Shown here: positions 43,300 through 52,357 of the stretch, in pieces | Layout: each line of letters opens with the position of its first letter | Numbering within the stretch: the first letter of the stretch is position 1 | NCBI GenBank assembly: GCA_910584985.1 | Contig: CAJUDJ010000009.1 | Span: forward strand, 1 to 64,000 | Direction of reading: 5' to 3' | DNA from: an uncultured Eubacterium sp. | GTDB taxonomy: Bacteria > Bacillota > Clostridia > Oscillospirales > Acutalibacteraceae | Length of the DNA: 64,000 bases | The notes under the pieces: model-generated | What the model was told of the DNA's origin: nothing | Databases searched by the model: none | What the model saw: only the letters and a program-made list of their open reading frames with translations | Program-made: the position numbers and the translations under genes

Positions 43300-44491
43300 T
43301 TCCGTTCTCCTTATAATTATATCTGCCGTCATAGGTATTGCGGATCAGTTTATCAATCAGCTTTCCGTATTCCTTAGTTACGGACGGATATTTTTTATTT
43401 ACATATGCCTTTTTAAACTGCTCTGTTTTTTCGGCATCGGCAGTTTCATGTTTCTGAATTGCTGCTGCTATTCCCTGTGCATTCTTTGAATACACGGCAG
43501 GAATATCCTTCCAGAAATCAATATAAAAACCGCGTTCATCAATATATTTTTCACTGTCAAAACAATAAATATATACCGGAAGTTTTTTCAGCAGCGCCTC
43601 ATAAATGATTGAACTGTAATCCGTTACAACATAATCTGCAGCTGCCATAAAATCCATTCCCGTAAATCTTTCACCGGAAATCACTTGTTCGGCAGAATCC
43701 GTATAAATATATTCTTTTTTTCCGTCCACCACATGGCGCTTAACAATCAGATTGAATTTATTATAATCTATCTGCTTTATAAGCGCCTGCTCGGCCGTGC
43801 GCAGCTGTTCGGTATCTTCCCCATTATCACGGAAGGTGGGAACATAAAGAATATTCTTCCTGCCGTTATCCAGTTGCGGATAAGCGCCGTAAACTGCTTT
43901 ATTCAGTTTTTCCGTTTCAGCATCATCCGTAAGATAATCCATTCTCGGAATACCGATCGGAATAAACTTATGAACCGGCTGTCCGAACGCTTCCGCAAAA
44001 TGCGGAACGCAGGCATCGCCGCTTGCGGCAATCAAATCATAGTTGTTATGCATTTTAAATGCATCTGCCACTGCACTTGAGTTTCCGCCTTCCATATCCA
44101 GAATGGATTTTCCGAAACGCTTAAAAGAACCGAGCGCATGCCAGATCTGAACGATTTTCAAATCCTTTTTATGATGGAGCATACAGGCTAAGATACAGTA
44201 GCCGTCCAGCACAACCACCTTTGATGTAGCCATTGCTTTCATCTGCCGCAGCATTTCAAAGCCGTATAAAATTTTGCCGAAAATCCCTTTTGGTATCATT
44301 TTGCACAGCACTGCAATTTTATACTGCGGATATTCCTTTCTGATTTCATCCGTTAAATAGCGAAAATCCAGAGAGGGTGTTTCACTTTGACGTGAAATAA
44401 AGGCAATCTTGTTTTCTGTTTTCATCAGCTTAAAAAAGGAATACAGAATTCCCATAGTCAAACCGAAAATTTTTGCAAAAAATCTGATCAC
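43292..44491 (-). CDS. CDP-glycerol glycerophosphotransferase family protein (2)
   Basis: A 399-residue relative of the next gene. A hydrophobic N-terminus (about 1-22) may sit on the membrane. It has VQIWHALGSFKRFGKS, TFRDNGEDTEQLR, IVKRHVVDGKKE, and VTDYSSIIYEALLKKLPVYIY. Translation begins at GTG 44491. The pair may act in sequence, one priming and one extending a polyol-phosphate chain, as TagB and TagF do; this is inference. Confidence 0.9.
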   Translation of the reverse strand: MIRFFAKIFGLTMGILYSFFKLMKTENKIAFISRQSETPSLDFRYLTDEIRKEYPQYKIAVLCKMIPKGIFGKILYGFEMLRQMKAMATSKVVVLDGYCILACMLHHKKDLKIVQIWHALGSFKRFGKSILDMEGGNSSAVADAFKMHNNYDLIAASGDACVPHFAEAFGQPVHKFIPIGIPRMDYLTDDAETEKLNKAVYGAYPQLDNGRKNILYVPTFRDNGEDTEQLRTAEQALIKQIDYNKFNLIVKRHVVDGKKEYIYTDSAEQVISGERFTGMDFMAAADYVVTDYSSIIYEALLKKLPVYIYCFDSEKYIDERGFYIDFWKDIPAVYSKNAQGIAAAIQKHETADAEKTEQFKKAYVNKKYPSVTKEYGKLIDKLIRNTYDGRYNYKENGNE

Positions 44492-44523
44492 CTTTATTTC
44501 ACTTCCTTATCTTTTTATTTCAA

Positions 44524-45777
44524 TTATTCGTAAAGCGGATATTTTGCACAGATTTCGGCAACACCGTTTTTAATATAATCCTTCTGATTATCAAAATCGG
44601 TTACTGCAAGATAAATAAATTCTGCGATTTTTTCAAAATCTTCCTCATTCAGCCCTCTTGTGGTTGCAGCAGGTGTGCCGATACGAACGCCGGATGTTAC
44701 AAACGGTGAAAGCGGTTCATTCGGAACCGTGTTTTTATTCAGTGTAATATGCACCTCATCCAGCTTTGCCTCAAGATCTTTTCCCGTAACACCCGTTCCG
44801 ATAAGAGAAAGCAGCACAAGATGGTTGTCTGAACCGCCGGACACAAGATTAAGCCCTCTTTTTGTAAGGCCGTTTGCAAGTGCCTGCGTATTATTCAGAA
44901 CTCTCTGCTGATATTCCTTAAATTCCGGCTTAAGCGCTTCACCGAAGCAAACAGCTTTGCCTGCAATCACATGCATTAAAGGACCGCCCTGCGTGCCCGG
45001 GAACACTGCCGAATTCAGCTTTTTGATAAGATATTCATTATTGCAGAGGATAAGACCGCCTCTCGGTCCTCTTAAGGTTTTGTGCGTTGTTGTTGTAACA
45101 ACATCGGCATAAGGAACGGGATTCTGATGCAGCCCTGCTGCAACAAGGCCTGCAATATGTGCCATATCCACCATAAACATTGCGCCGTTTGCATGGGCAA
45201 TGTCTGCCATTGTTTTGAAATCTATTGCACGCGGATAAGCAGATGCGCCTGCAACGATCAGCCTTGGCTTAACCTTATTCACCTGCTTTGCAAATTCCGC
45301 AAGATCAATAAAGCCCTCATCATTCACACCGTAAGGCACAAAATTGAAATACTTTCCGCTGATATTAGCAGGTGAACCGTGTGTTAAATGGCCGCCGTTA
45401 TCAAGGCTCATGCCCATAACGGTATCGCCCGGTTTAAGAAGTGCAAGATACACAGCTGTGTTTGCCTGTGCACCCGAATGGGCCTGCACATTTGCATAAT
45501 TTGCACCGAACAGCTCACATGCTCTTTTAATTGCTATATTTTCAACAATATCAACATACTGGCAGCCGCCGTAATAACGCTTTGCAGGAAGCCCTTCTGC
45601 ATATTTGTTTGTAAGCACGCTTCCCATAGCTGCCATAACCTGCGGTGAAACAAGGTTTTCAGAAGCAATCAGCTCTATATTTTCACGCTGGCGCTTAAGC
45701 TCAAGAGCCATGGCATCTGCAACCTCTTTATCGGTTTCAGCCACCTTTGATATGGAATCATAGTAATCCGAATACAT
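44524..45777 (-). CDS. glyA: Serine hydroxymethyltransferase
   Basis: A 417-residue PLP enzyme that interconverts serine and glycine and loads methylene-tetrahydrofolate. It has [48 protein letters not shown], the PLP Lys in [16 protein letters not shown], and [11 protein letters not shown] clear AAGGAG precedes ATG 45777. The gene heads an operon that runs to trpS. Confidence 0.98.
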   Translation of the reverse strand: MYSDYYDSISKVAETDKEVADAMALELKRQRENIELIASENLVSPQVMAAMGSVLTNKYAEGLPAKRYYGGCQYVDIVENIAIKRACELFGANYANVQAHSGAQANTAVYLALLKPGDTVMGMSLDNGGHLTHGSPANISGKYFNFVPYGVNDEGFIDLAEFAKQVNKVKPRLIVAGASAYPRAIDFKTMADIAHANGAMFMVDMAHIAGLVAAGLHQNPVPYADVVTTTTHKTLRGPRGGLILCNNEYLIKKLNSAVFPGTQGGPLMHVIAGKAVCFGEALKPEFKEYQQRVLNNTQALANGLTKRGLNLVSGGSDNHLVLLSLIGTGVTGKDLEAKLDEVHITLNKNTVPNEPLSPFVTSGVRIGTPAATTRGLNEEDFEKIAEFIYLAVTDFDNQKDYIKNGVAEICAKYPLYE

Positions 45778-45815
45778 AATTTAATCTCCTTTAATATATA
45801 AATTAATACTGCTTT

Positions 45816-45844
45816 ATAATAACATATCAAATAACTTTATACAA
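45816..45844 (-). promoter_or_regulatory. Promoter of the glyA operon
   Basis: TTGTAT (45839-45844), a 17-nt spacer and TATTAT (45816-45821). Confidence 0.75.
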
Positions 45845-45867
45845 GTGGTGATTTATCCACAAAAACA

Positions 45868-45905
45868 AAAAAGATGCATTTGCAGAATAATGCAGACACA
45901 TCTTT
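45868..45905 (-). terminator. Terminator after the 291-residue envelope protein
   Basis: The stem AAAGATG / CATCTTT is extended by TCTGCA / TGCAAA-type pairs, with T-runs, 7 bp below the stop at 45912. Confidence 0.75.
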
Positions 45906-45911
45906 TTATTT

Positions 45912-46787
45912 TTAATCCTTGTATTCAAAAATATAACGCTGTGAAATCTCAAAGCTTACCATTGTTTTAAATTTTGAACCGAGAAAGCTGATTTCAACCT
46001 CAACGCCAACCGGTGCATTGATAAGAAGATCCTTCAGCCTGTTTTCACCGTCTTTAACAGCTGTTACCCTGGTATCACCTAAAAAGCAGTATCCGTCTTC
46101 TATTTTGGTTGCTTCACCGGCATTTTTCGGAAACAGCAGTTCATAATCTTCGAAATTTTCATTATTCATTGAAAACATGTTCTGCACCTTTGGCACAACA
46201 CTCATTACATTGATAAAATTTGAATGCGTTTTTGCAAGTGCATCTATCTGCGGATAGGATTTATGCGCATTAAATTCACCGCTCTGCTGATACGCAGCCA
46301 AAACTGCATTTATATTCGTCTTTTCCCTGCCGATTACAAAATAAACCCATTCGGCTCCATGACTATTATAGATATAGGCAGATTTTACGCCGTCAAAAAA
46401 CAGCTCGCTTATATCGGAATTTACCGGCTGAACCGTATTGAACGGTGTTATCGTTTTATCCTGCAGGGAAACACCGTCCTGAAATGTGTATATTTCGGTT
46501 TCCTTATTAAATTCGCCGATTCTGTTGTTAATAATCCGCCTTATCACAGAATTGAAAAGCGGATTTGCACAATCGATTTCGCTTAATTTAACCGAAGTAG
46601 TCAGTTCCAGAGTAAAATTCTTTTCATTTTTTGTTTTTTTAACAATCTCAGCATAAGACTGCAGTGCTTTAATCGATTTTTCATCATATCCTGCAAAAGA
46701 ATCTTCAGCAAATTCATTTGTAAACAACACTGCAATAAGAATTGCAATTGATAAAACCACCGCTGAAATACCAATTACCTTTTTCAT
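45912..46787 (-). CDS. Hypothetical exported/anchored protein, 291 aa (paralogue 1)
   Basis: A 291-residue protein with an N-terminal hydrophobic segment (about 4-23) and no lipobox Cys, so probably a membrane anchor or signal peptide. It is related along its whole length to the next gene: KNEKNFTLELTTSVKLSEID, DGVSLQDKTITPFNTVQPV, and a final APVGVEVEISFLGSKFKTMVSF. No known family recognised. It may fold as a beta-rich ligand-binding domain outside the membrane. Confidence 0.75.
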   Translation of the reverse strand: MKKVIGISAVVLSIAILIAVLFTNEFAEDSFAGYDEKSIKALQSYAEIVKKTKNEKNFTLELTTSVKLSEIDCANPLFNSVIRRIINNRIGEFNKETEIYTFQDGVSLQDKTITPFNTVQPVNSDISELFFDGVKSAYIYNSHGAEWVYFVIGREKTNINAVLAAYQQSGEFNAHKSYPQIDALAKTHSNFINVMSVVPKVQNMFSMNNENFEDYELLFPKNAGEATKIEDGYCFLGDTRVTAVKDGENRLKDLLINAPVGVEVEISFLGSKFKTMVSFEISQRYIFEYKD

Positions 46788-46896
46788 ATTTCCGCCTTCA
46801 CCAAAACAAAAACTTATTTATGATTATTTATATTATTACAAAAGTGCGGCAGTTTCAATGTTTATTTTGCATAAAATTATTTGTAATTAATAAAAA

Positions 46897-47787
46897 TTAT
46901 TGTTCATAATTGCTAAAAGCGTATTTTTGCAAAACATGAACACGGATTGTGGTATTGACCATATTGCCCATAAAATAAATATCCGCATTAAGCTCAACAG
47001 GCGCTATCACCGTTACCGATTTCAGCAGGCGGTTTTCATCAATCTCGGCCCGGATTTCCATAGTGTCAATCGAACAAACGCCTTTTTCTATACGAATTGC
47101 CTGATTTGAGCCGGAGGCAGAACCGTTTTTCTGAGAATTTCCGTTTCCCATATTCATCATGCTGCTGATTCCGAGAATATCAACAGCTGTTGAAAGAATA
47201 TCGCCAACCTCTATAAATGCAGAATGAACAGGAGCAAGATTAAAAATTGCTGTTTTATCGGCAGGCTGTTCCCCTTTCAGAATCGGCCGGATTGCATTCA
47301 TTACCGTATCAAGAGGTGCGGATTCCTTTGCCGTTTCAAAAGAAAGAGAATATGTCTTAATGCCATCCACAGCCTTTATTTTTACAGAAGCACTGTTAAA
47401 GGTTTCAATATAAGTGCCTGCCGGCTGAATTACATTTAAAGGTGTTTTTGAAGCATCAGATACATCTGTGCCGCCCGAAAAGCTGAAGTTTTCCCTGCTT
47501 TGCCTTGAATCGCCAACCTTATATCCCATAACGGATTCAAGCACATCCTTCAGAATAACGGCAGAACTGTCAATAGACAAAAGCTTTATTGTGGTAACAA
47601 CATCAAGGTTGAAATTTCGGCTGTTTTTACTGTTTTTCACCGCATCTGCATAAAAATCAACCACTTCTTCAGCAGTGGATGAATTGCTTATTAACGGCTT
47701 TCCGATGCCGCCGGTTTTATTGCAGCCATAAAACAAAAAGGATACAGTCAGAATACATACTACAGCTGTTAAAACAGATTTTTTCAT
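46897..47787 (-). CDS. Hypothetical lipoprotein, 296 aa (paralogue 2)
   Basis: A 296-residue lipoprotein. ATG 47787 has AGGGG upstream, and the lipobox FYGC gives a lipidated Cys22. The body matches its neighbour: KNSRNFNLDVVTTIKLLSID, GTDVSDASKTPLNVIQPAG, and a C-terminal APVELNADIYFMGNMVNTTIRV. A Gly/Ser/Asn-rich insertion (about 240-258) is unique to it. Function unknown. The 109-bp gap between the two genes suggests separate or loosely linked expression. Confidence 0.78.
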   Translation of the reverse strand: MKKSVLTAVVCILTVSFLFYGCNKTGGIGKPLISNSSTAEEVVDFYADAVKNSKNSRNFNLDVVTTIKLLSIDSSAVILKDVLESVMGYKVGDSRQSRENFSFSGGTDVSDASKTPLNVIQPAGTYIETFNSASVKIKAVDGIKTYSLSFETAKESAPLDTVMNAIRPILKGEQPADKTAIFNLAPVHSAFIEVGDILSTAVDILGISSMMNMGNGNSQKNGSASGSNQAIRIEKGVCSIDTMEIRAEIDENRLLKSVTVIAPVELNADIYFMGNMVNTTIRVHVLQKYAFSNYEQ

Positions 47788-47957
47788 AAAAACCCCTTTT
47801 CTGCACATAAAATTCAAAAATATATAATGATTAGGCGGATAAGAATAAACAGCAGGAATTCCTTATTTTTATTAAAAATGAAATATTGCTTTCTTCTTAT
47901 CTTATTTATTTGATATATTATATTATAAAATTCAGGAAAACACAATCATTTTTATAC

Positions 47958-47986
47958 TTGAAAGCTTTTATAATATATGATAAAAT
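47958..47986 (+). promoter_or_regulatory. Promoter of yebC
   Basis: TTGAAA (47958-47963), a 17-nt spacer and TAAAAT (47981-47986), 38 nt before ATG 48024. Confidence 0.75.
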
Positions 47987-48023
47987 TATCAAGGATTTTA
48001 TCATATACAAAGGAAGTGCTTAT

Positions 48024-48767
48024 ATGAGCGGACATTCAAAATGGAGTACCATTAAAAGAAAAAAGGGTGCAAATGATGCTGCAAGAGCGAAGATATTCAC
48101 GAAAATCGGAAGAGAGCTTGCCGTTGCAGTTAAAAACGGCGGACCCGATCCATCCGTAAACACAAAGCTTAAGGATGTTATTGCAAAGGCAAAGCAGAAC
48201 AATGTGCCGAATGATAATATAGACAGAATGCTGAAAAAGGCTGCCGGCGAATCCGGCGGCGCAGACTATGAAGAAATCATTTATGAGGGCTACGGCCCCA
48301 GCGGTGTTGCCGTTATTGTTGAAGCCCTTACAGACAACAGAAACAGAACTGCCGGCGAGGTAAGGCATTATTTTGACAAGGCAGGCGGCAATATGGGCAC
48401 ATCAGGCTCTGTTACCTTTATGTTCAGCCGTGAGGGTGTTATCCTTGTGGAAAAAGAGGATGTGGATGAGGACGCGCTTATGATGGATGCCATTGAAGCA
48501 GGTGCAACAGATTTTCTTGCTGATGACGAAGATGTTTTTGAAATCAGAACAGTTGCAAATGATGTCGGCGCAATCCGTGATGACCTGGAAGCAAAGGGAT
48601 ACAAAACCCTTTCAAGCGAACCGGCATATGTTCCTGCAACCTATACACGCCTTGAAAGCCAGGATGATATGATGAAAATGAGCAGAATGATTGATATGTT
48701 TGAAGAAAATGACGATGTTCAGAATATCTGGCACAACTGGGAAAATGAAGACGACTATGCGGGCTGA
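48024..48767 (+). CDS. yebC: YebC/PmpR family regulator
   Basis: A 247-residue YebC/TACO1 family protein. It starts SGHSKWSTIKRKKGANDAARAKIF, with GGPDPSVNTKLKDVIAKAK, EIIYEGYGPSGVAVIVEALTDN and RTAGEVRHYF, and ends IDMFEENDDVQNIWHNWE. Members act in transcription control or help ribosomes through proline stretches. Start at 48024, with AAAGGAAG 7 nt upstream; the longer open frame is not used. Single gene. Confidence 0.97.
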   Translation: MSGHSKWSTIKRKKGANDAARAKIFTKIGRELAVAVKNGGPDPSVNTKLKDVIAKAKQNNVPNDNIDRMLKKAAGESGGADYEEIIYEGYGPSGVAVIVEALTDNRNRTAGEVRHYFDKAGGNMGTSGSVTFMFSREGVILVEKEDVDEDALMMDAIEAGATDFLADDEDVFEIRTVANDVGAIRDDLEAKGYKTLSSEPAYVPATYTRLESQDDMMKMSRMIDMFEENDDVQNIWHNWENEDDYAG

Positions 48768-48782
48768 TTGTATTTTATAAAC

Positions 48783-48824
48783 AAAGGCACTGATTTGATA
48801 CATTTCAAATCAGTGCCTTTTATA
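48783..48824. terminator. Bidirectional terminator
   Basis: Perfect arms of about 16 bp (48783-48798 and 48805-48820), with T-runs on both sides, between yebC and the convergent acyltransferase gene. Confidence 0.9.
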
Positions 48825-48831
48825 CTGTATT

Positions 48832-50115
48832 TTATTCAGCTGTAAGCAGATGAATACTGTCCACAATAAGATCAAAGAATTTATCAACAATTTTTCTGTC
48901 GTTATCATTGCCCCTTACGCACATGGAAAGCGTAAGTTCCTTTCTCACGGATGTAACCGTAAGCAGCGCATAAGGCTTATATTTTACAGCACCGCTCATA
49001 AAGCCGTCCACCGGCTCATGTCCTGCAAGTGCAAGCTTATCCACCTCAAGCACACCAACATTGCTCATGGCAAGTAAAGGATTGGCATATCCGATTTTTA
49101 TAACCTCTTCGGAAGCGGCAAGCGGCAAAATTTTATAGCCGAAGGAAAGCAGCGGCAGCCCGTGGAGCCCGATGAAGCGGTCCTCCTTAAACTGATTGGA
49201 GGAATGCACAACATAATTCAGTGTTTCAAAAATGTTGCCGCCCCGCTCAGGAACTCGGCACTGCATCCACGCTGTATGGTTGGTAACACCCTGATCGGAA
49301 TTATCCTTGATATGACGCCTTAAATCCACTGCGCAGGAAATGGATATACCTTCGCGGCTGTCAAATCCCGCAAGCTCATACAGGGCATAAAAGTATGCCG
49401 TAAGCAGCATATCATTAATGGTTGCGCCGTGTTTTTTGCCTGCCGCACGGATAGCATCAAATTCAGAAGCCGGAATTTTTCGTTTTGCAATAAAGGATTT
49501 ATCCTTTATGCTGTTCGGCGTAAACGGAAAGCCGTGATCATCCTTTGAATTAATATTTTTATAAAGATTTTTAGCAAGCTTTTTTTCGCCTGCCGAAAAG
49601 TCCTCATAAACCGATTCATAAGAGCGTGTACCTGTGCGAAGCTCAACAGGGCTTATTCCCTTTTCAACAAAATCCGTATAATTTTTGCAAAGTGCTTTCA
49701 TAAAGTATTTTAAATCGCCGCCGTCCATACACATATGGTTTTCAACAACGCATAAAACGGATTTTCCGCTGTGATTGAAAACAGCAACCTTTATCTGCAA
49801 ATCCGCATCGGGCGGAATATACTGCACAAGAAAGCTGTTGATTTCCTCCTCCAGCAAATCCTCGGAAACGGTTTTAACCGTAAGCACATCATCAATTTTA
49901 TAATTCTTAACTATCCAGTACGGTGCAATTCTGTTGTCCGTAAAAGAGGAATGCAGAACCGGTGCTTTTTCAAGAAAGCAGACAAGCACGGTTTTCAGCG
50001 CATTAATATCTATTTCAAAATCATATCTGAGCTCCACATGCACCATTCTGTCGTTATAATCACGGAAAAGATAGTGCATTTTATCCCAGAGCTCTGCATT
50101 CAGTTTTCTTTCCAT
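48832..50115 (-). CDS. HxxxD-type acyltransferase (condensation-like fold)
   Basis: A 427-residue protein with the chloramphenicol-acetyltransferase/condensation fold of alcohol acetyltransferases and related enzymes. The catalytic motif is HMCMDGGDL near residue 131 (HxxxDG). Later come KKHGATINDMLLTAYFYAL, DLRRHI with the conserved Arg, and LLAMSNVGVLEVD, a typical bridge region. It likely joins an acyl group from CoA or a carrier to an alcohol or amine. No carrier-protein gene is nearby. It overlaps the membrane protein gene by 16 bp and is probably translated with it. Confidence 0.78.
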   Translation of the reverse strand: MERKLNAELWDKMHYLFRDYNDRMVHVELRYDFEIDINALKTVLVCFLEKAPVLHSSFTDNRIAPYWIVKNYKIDDVLTVKTVSEDLLEEEINSFLVQYIPPDADLQIKVAVFNHSGKSVLCVVENHMCMDGGDLKYFMKALCKNYTDFVEKGISPVELRTGTRSYESVYEDFSAGEKKLAKNLYKNINSKDDHGFPFTPNSIKDKSFIAKRKIPASEFDAIRAAGKKHGATINDMLLTAYFYALYELAGFDSREGISISCAVDLRRHIKDNSDQGVTNHTAWMQCRVPERGGNIFETLNYVVHSSNQFKEDRFIGLHGLPLLSFGYKILPLAASEEVIKIGYANPLLAMSNVGVLEVDKLALAGHEPVDGFMSGAVKYKPYALLTVTSVRKELTLSMCVRGNDNDRKIVDKFFDLIVDSIHLLTAE

Positions 50116-50906
50116 GTATCAATTACCTCCTGCTTATAGCGGCTGTTTCTTACCATTGAAATATATATAACGGCAAAATCAAGAACAAGCGAGAATATAA
50201 TCAGCATCCAGCCTGTGTTCCACGCAAGAACGCCGATAGCAGAAAGAATTATATAAAGCATTGTTGCCACAGACGGAATATATATAAGATAAATGAAAAT
50301 TGCAAGCCTGCGTTTTGTAAAATAAGCATAAAGCGCATCCGAAATAAACATGGCCGCAACGCCTGCTATCACAATTATCCAGCTTTTTGAAAAGCCAATC
50401 ATAACCAGCGAAAAAAGAAATACCGCAACCGTGGCAACCATCACATCCAAGGCAAGCAGAATTCTTGCAAACAAATGGAAAAAGCGGCGCATGGAAGTGA
50501 ATTTTTTCACACCCATTGTGAGCAGATAAACAACCCAGAGCAGAATGCCGTCCACAACAATCAGCCAGGTTTGCCCCCATTTATGTGTTAAAAAGCTGAT
50601 GCCGAGAAACAGAATAATGATGCTTAAAATATAAAGAACAGAACCCACAACATTCACGATCAAATTCTTTTTTGCTCTTGCTGCGGCAGTTTCGCTTATG
50701 TAAAATGTCCTGTATTCCTTTTCCGGCTCGGGATGCTCGCTGATAATCAGATCGCTTATCACCTTGGAATCGGAAATTCCCCTCTGCGACACTTCCAGAT
50801 AGCGTTCATTCATCTCATCCAGAAGCTTTCTTTTGTATTTAAATAAAATTTCATTGCCCCGCTGATCGGGTAATTTATGATCAATATATTTAATAAACTG
50901 TTCCAT
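50100..50906 (-). CDS. Multi-spanning membrane protein with a helical cytoplasmic head
   Basis: A 268-residue protein. ATG 50906 is preferred because AGGCAGGA precedes it, and the upstream frame shows no coding character. Residues 1-80 are a charged helical head (LLDEMNERYLEVSQRGISDSKVISDLIISEHP) like the short N-terminal domains seen in DUF1700-type and permease-prefix proteins. Six hydrophobic segments follow (about 85-245). The role is unknown; the overlap with the acyltransferase gene suggests a shared task at the membrane. Confidence 0.7.
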   Translation of the reverse strand: MEQFIKYIDHKLPDQRGNEILFKYKRKLLDEMNERYLEVSQRGISDSKVISDLIISEHPEPEKEYRTFYISETAAARAKKNLIVNVVGSVLYILSIIILFLGISFLTHKWGQTWLIVVDGILLWVVYLLTMGVKKFTSMRRFFHLFARILLALDVMVATVAVFLFSLVMIGFSKSWIIVIAGVAAMFISDALYAYFTKRRLAIFIYLIYIPSVATMLYIILSAIGVLAWNTGWMLIIFSLVLDFAVIYISMVRNSRYKQEVIDTWKEN

Positions 50907-50997
50907 TTTTCCTGCCTTGAATATTTTTATTTTACACTTTATTATATCACAGTTCATTTTTAAACACAATATTTTTAAATAAAAACAAAACATAAAA

Positions 50998-51033
50998 ACA
51001 CAGCTTAGATTACCATTTAAGCTGTGTTTTTTA
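50998..51033. terminator. Terminator hairpin, both strands
   Basis: Arms ACACAGCTTA / TAAGCTGTGT (50998-51007 and 51018-51027), with T-runs on both strands, just below the stop of the ABC ATPase gene. Confidence 0.85.
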
Positions 51034-51036
51034 TTC

Positions 51037-52269
51037 TTATTTAGAAAAGTTTCTGATAATATCCTCAAGCTCTTCCCGGCTTACTGCCGAGCCGGAATAA
51101 TCCCTGCCGGAATAAGCAGAACTGCTGCTTATATTGGCAGACGGTGTGCTGCCGTAAGCAGACGGATTTACAGAACGCGGTGTTTCCTGCCTGCGTGCTG
51201 CATTTCGGCCCGATACACTCTGTGAGTTGCTGAAAACATCTTCAAATTCGGATGCACCCTTTGCATTCGCAAAAGAGGATGCTTTTTCAGGCATATTTAT
51301 ATTGATTCTGCCCGGTGCTGAAGCGGCAGTTCTTTCCGTTTTTCTTGCCGGCGGCTGCAAATCAAATGCCGCATTTCTTTGATAAGACGGTGTGTTGCGT
51401 GAAAAACTGCTTCTCTGGAAGTTTTTCTCATAAGCAGATCTTTTCGCCTCTGCCTCTATCTGCTTTTTACGCTGATTAATATTAAATTCGGCAATATACT
51501 GATCAAGAAGCTGTGTATTTGACTTATCCATTTTTGTGAGCTTATCATAAAGCACCGCAACATCATTTGCATCGCCCTGCGCTATAATTTCCCCCTGATT
51601 TAAAAGAATAGCTTTGTTGCATATACTTTTAACCTGTGCAATGCTGTGGGAAACAAAAATCACGGTAACACCGCTGTCAAACATATCCTGAACCCTTTTA
51701 AGGCTCTTTTCACGGAATTTGGCATCGCCAACGGAAAGCACCTCATCCAGAATCAATACATCCGGGTTTACAGCCGTGGCAATGGAAAAACCAAGCCTTG
51801 CCTTCATACCCGATGAATAGTTTTTAATCGGAACATCTATAAATTTGCCAAGTTCGGAGAATTCCACAATCTCATCATACTTGGACTGGATATACTCCCT
51901 TGAATAACCAAGCACTGCCCCGTAAAGGAAAATATTTTCCTTTCCCGAATAATTGGGATCAAAGCCTGCTCCAAGCTCAAGCAGCGGGGCAATTACGCCA
52001 CACTTTTCAATTTTTCCTTTTGTTGGTTTATAAACACCAACGATTGCTTTAAGCAGAGTACTTTTGCCTGCGCCGTTAAAACCGAGAATGGCAAGCCGTT
52101 CGCCTTTTTTCACCTCAAAGGTTATATTTTTAAGTGCTTCAAACTTTTTATATTCCAGCTTTCGTGTTAAAAGTTTTATCGCATATTCCTTAAGATTATC
52201 TACTTTTTCTTTATTAAGGTTGAATGACATTGTAACATTCTTAACCGAAATAGCAACTTCTTTATCCAT
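51037..52269 (-). CDS. ABC transporter ATPase, TagH/polysaccharide-export type, with long C-terminal tail
   Basis: A 410-residue ATPase. The nucleotide-binding domain (about 6-245) has Walker A GFNGAGKSTLL, a Q-loop region, signature YSSGMKARL, Walker B VLILDEVLSVGDAKF and HSIAQV. The GVIAPLLELGAGFDPNYSGKENIFLYG pattern is typical of TagH, RfbE and Wzt exporters. Residues about 255-410 form a Ser/Ala/Asn/Arg-rich, probably disordered tail. No TagG-type permease is within the window, so its partner must lie elsewhere. It follows ilvD by 88 bp. Confidence 0.88.
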   Translation of the reverse strand: MDKEVAISVKNVTMSFNLNKEKVDNLKEYAIKLLTRKLEYKKFEALKNITFEVKKGERLAILGFNGAGKSTLLKAIVGVYKPTKGKIEKCGVIAPLLELGAGFDPNYSGKENIFLYGAVLGYSREYIQSKYDEIVEFSELGKFIDVPIKNYSSGMKARLGFSIATAVNPDVLILDEVLSVGDAKFREKSLKRVQDMFDSGVTVIFVSHSIAQVKSICNKAILLNQGEIIAQGDANDVAVLYDKLTKMDKSNTQLLDQYIAEFNINQRKKQIEAEAKRSAYEKNFQRSSFSRNTPSYQRNAAFDLQPPARKTERTAASAPGRININMPEKASSFANAKGASEFEDVFSNSQSVSGRNAARRQETPRSVNPSAYGSTPSANISSSSAYSGRDYSGSAVSREELEDIIRNFSK

Positions 52270-52357
52270 ATTTTTTATCCTTTATAATCCTATCTTCCTA
52301 TCTGAAAAACAAATGTATTCAAATATGAAAGAAATCATGCAAGCAAATAAGCAGAAA

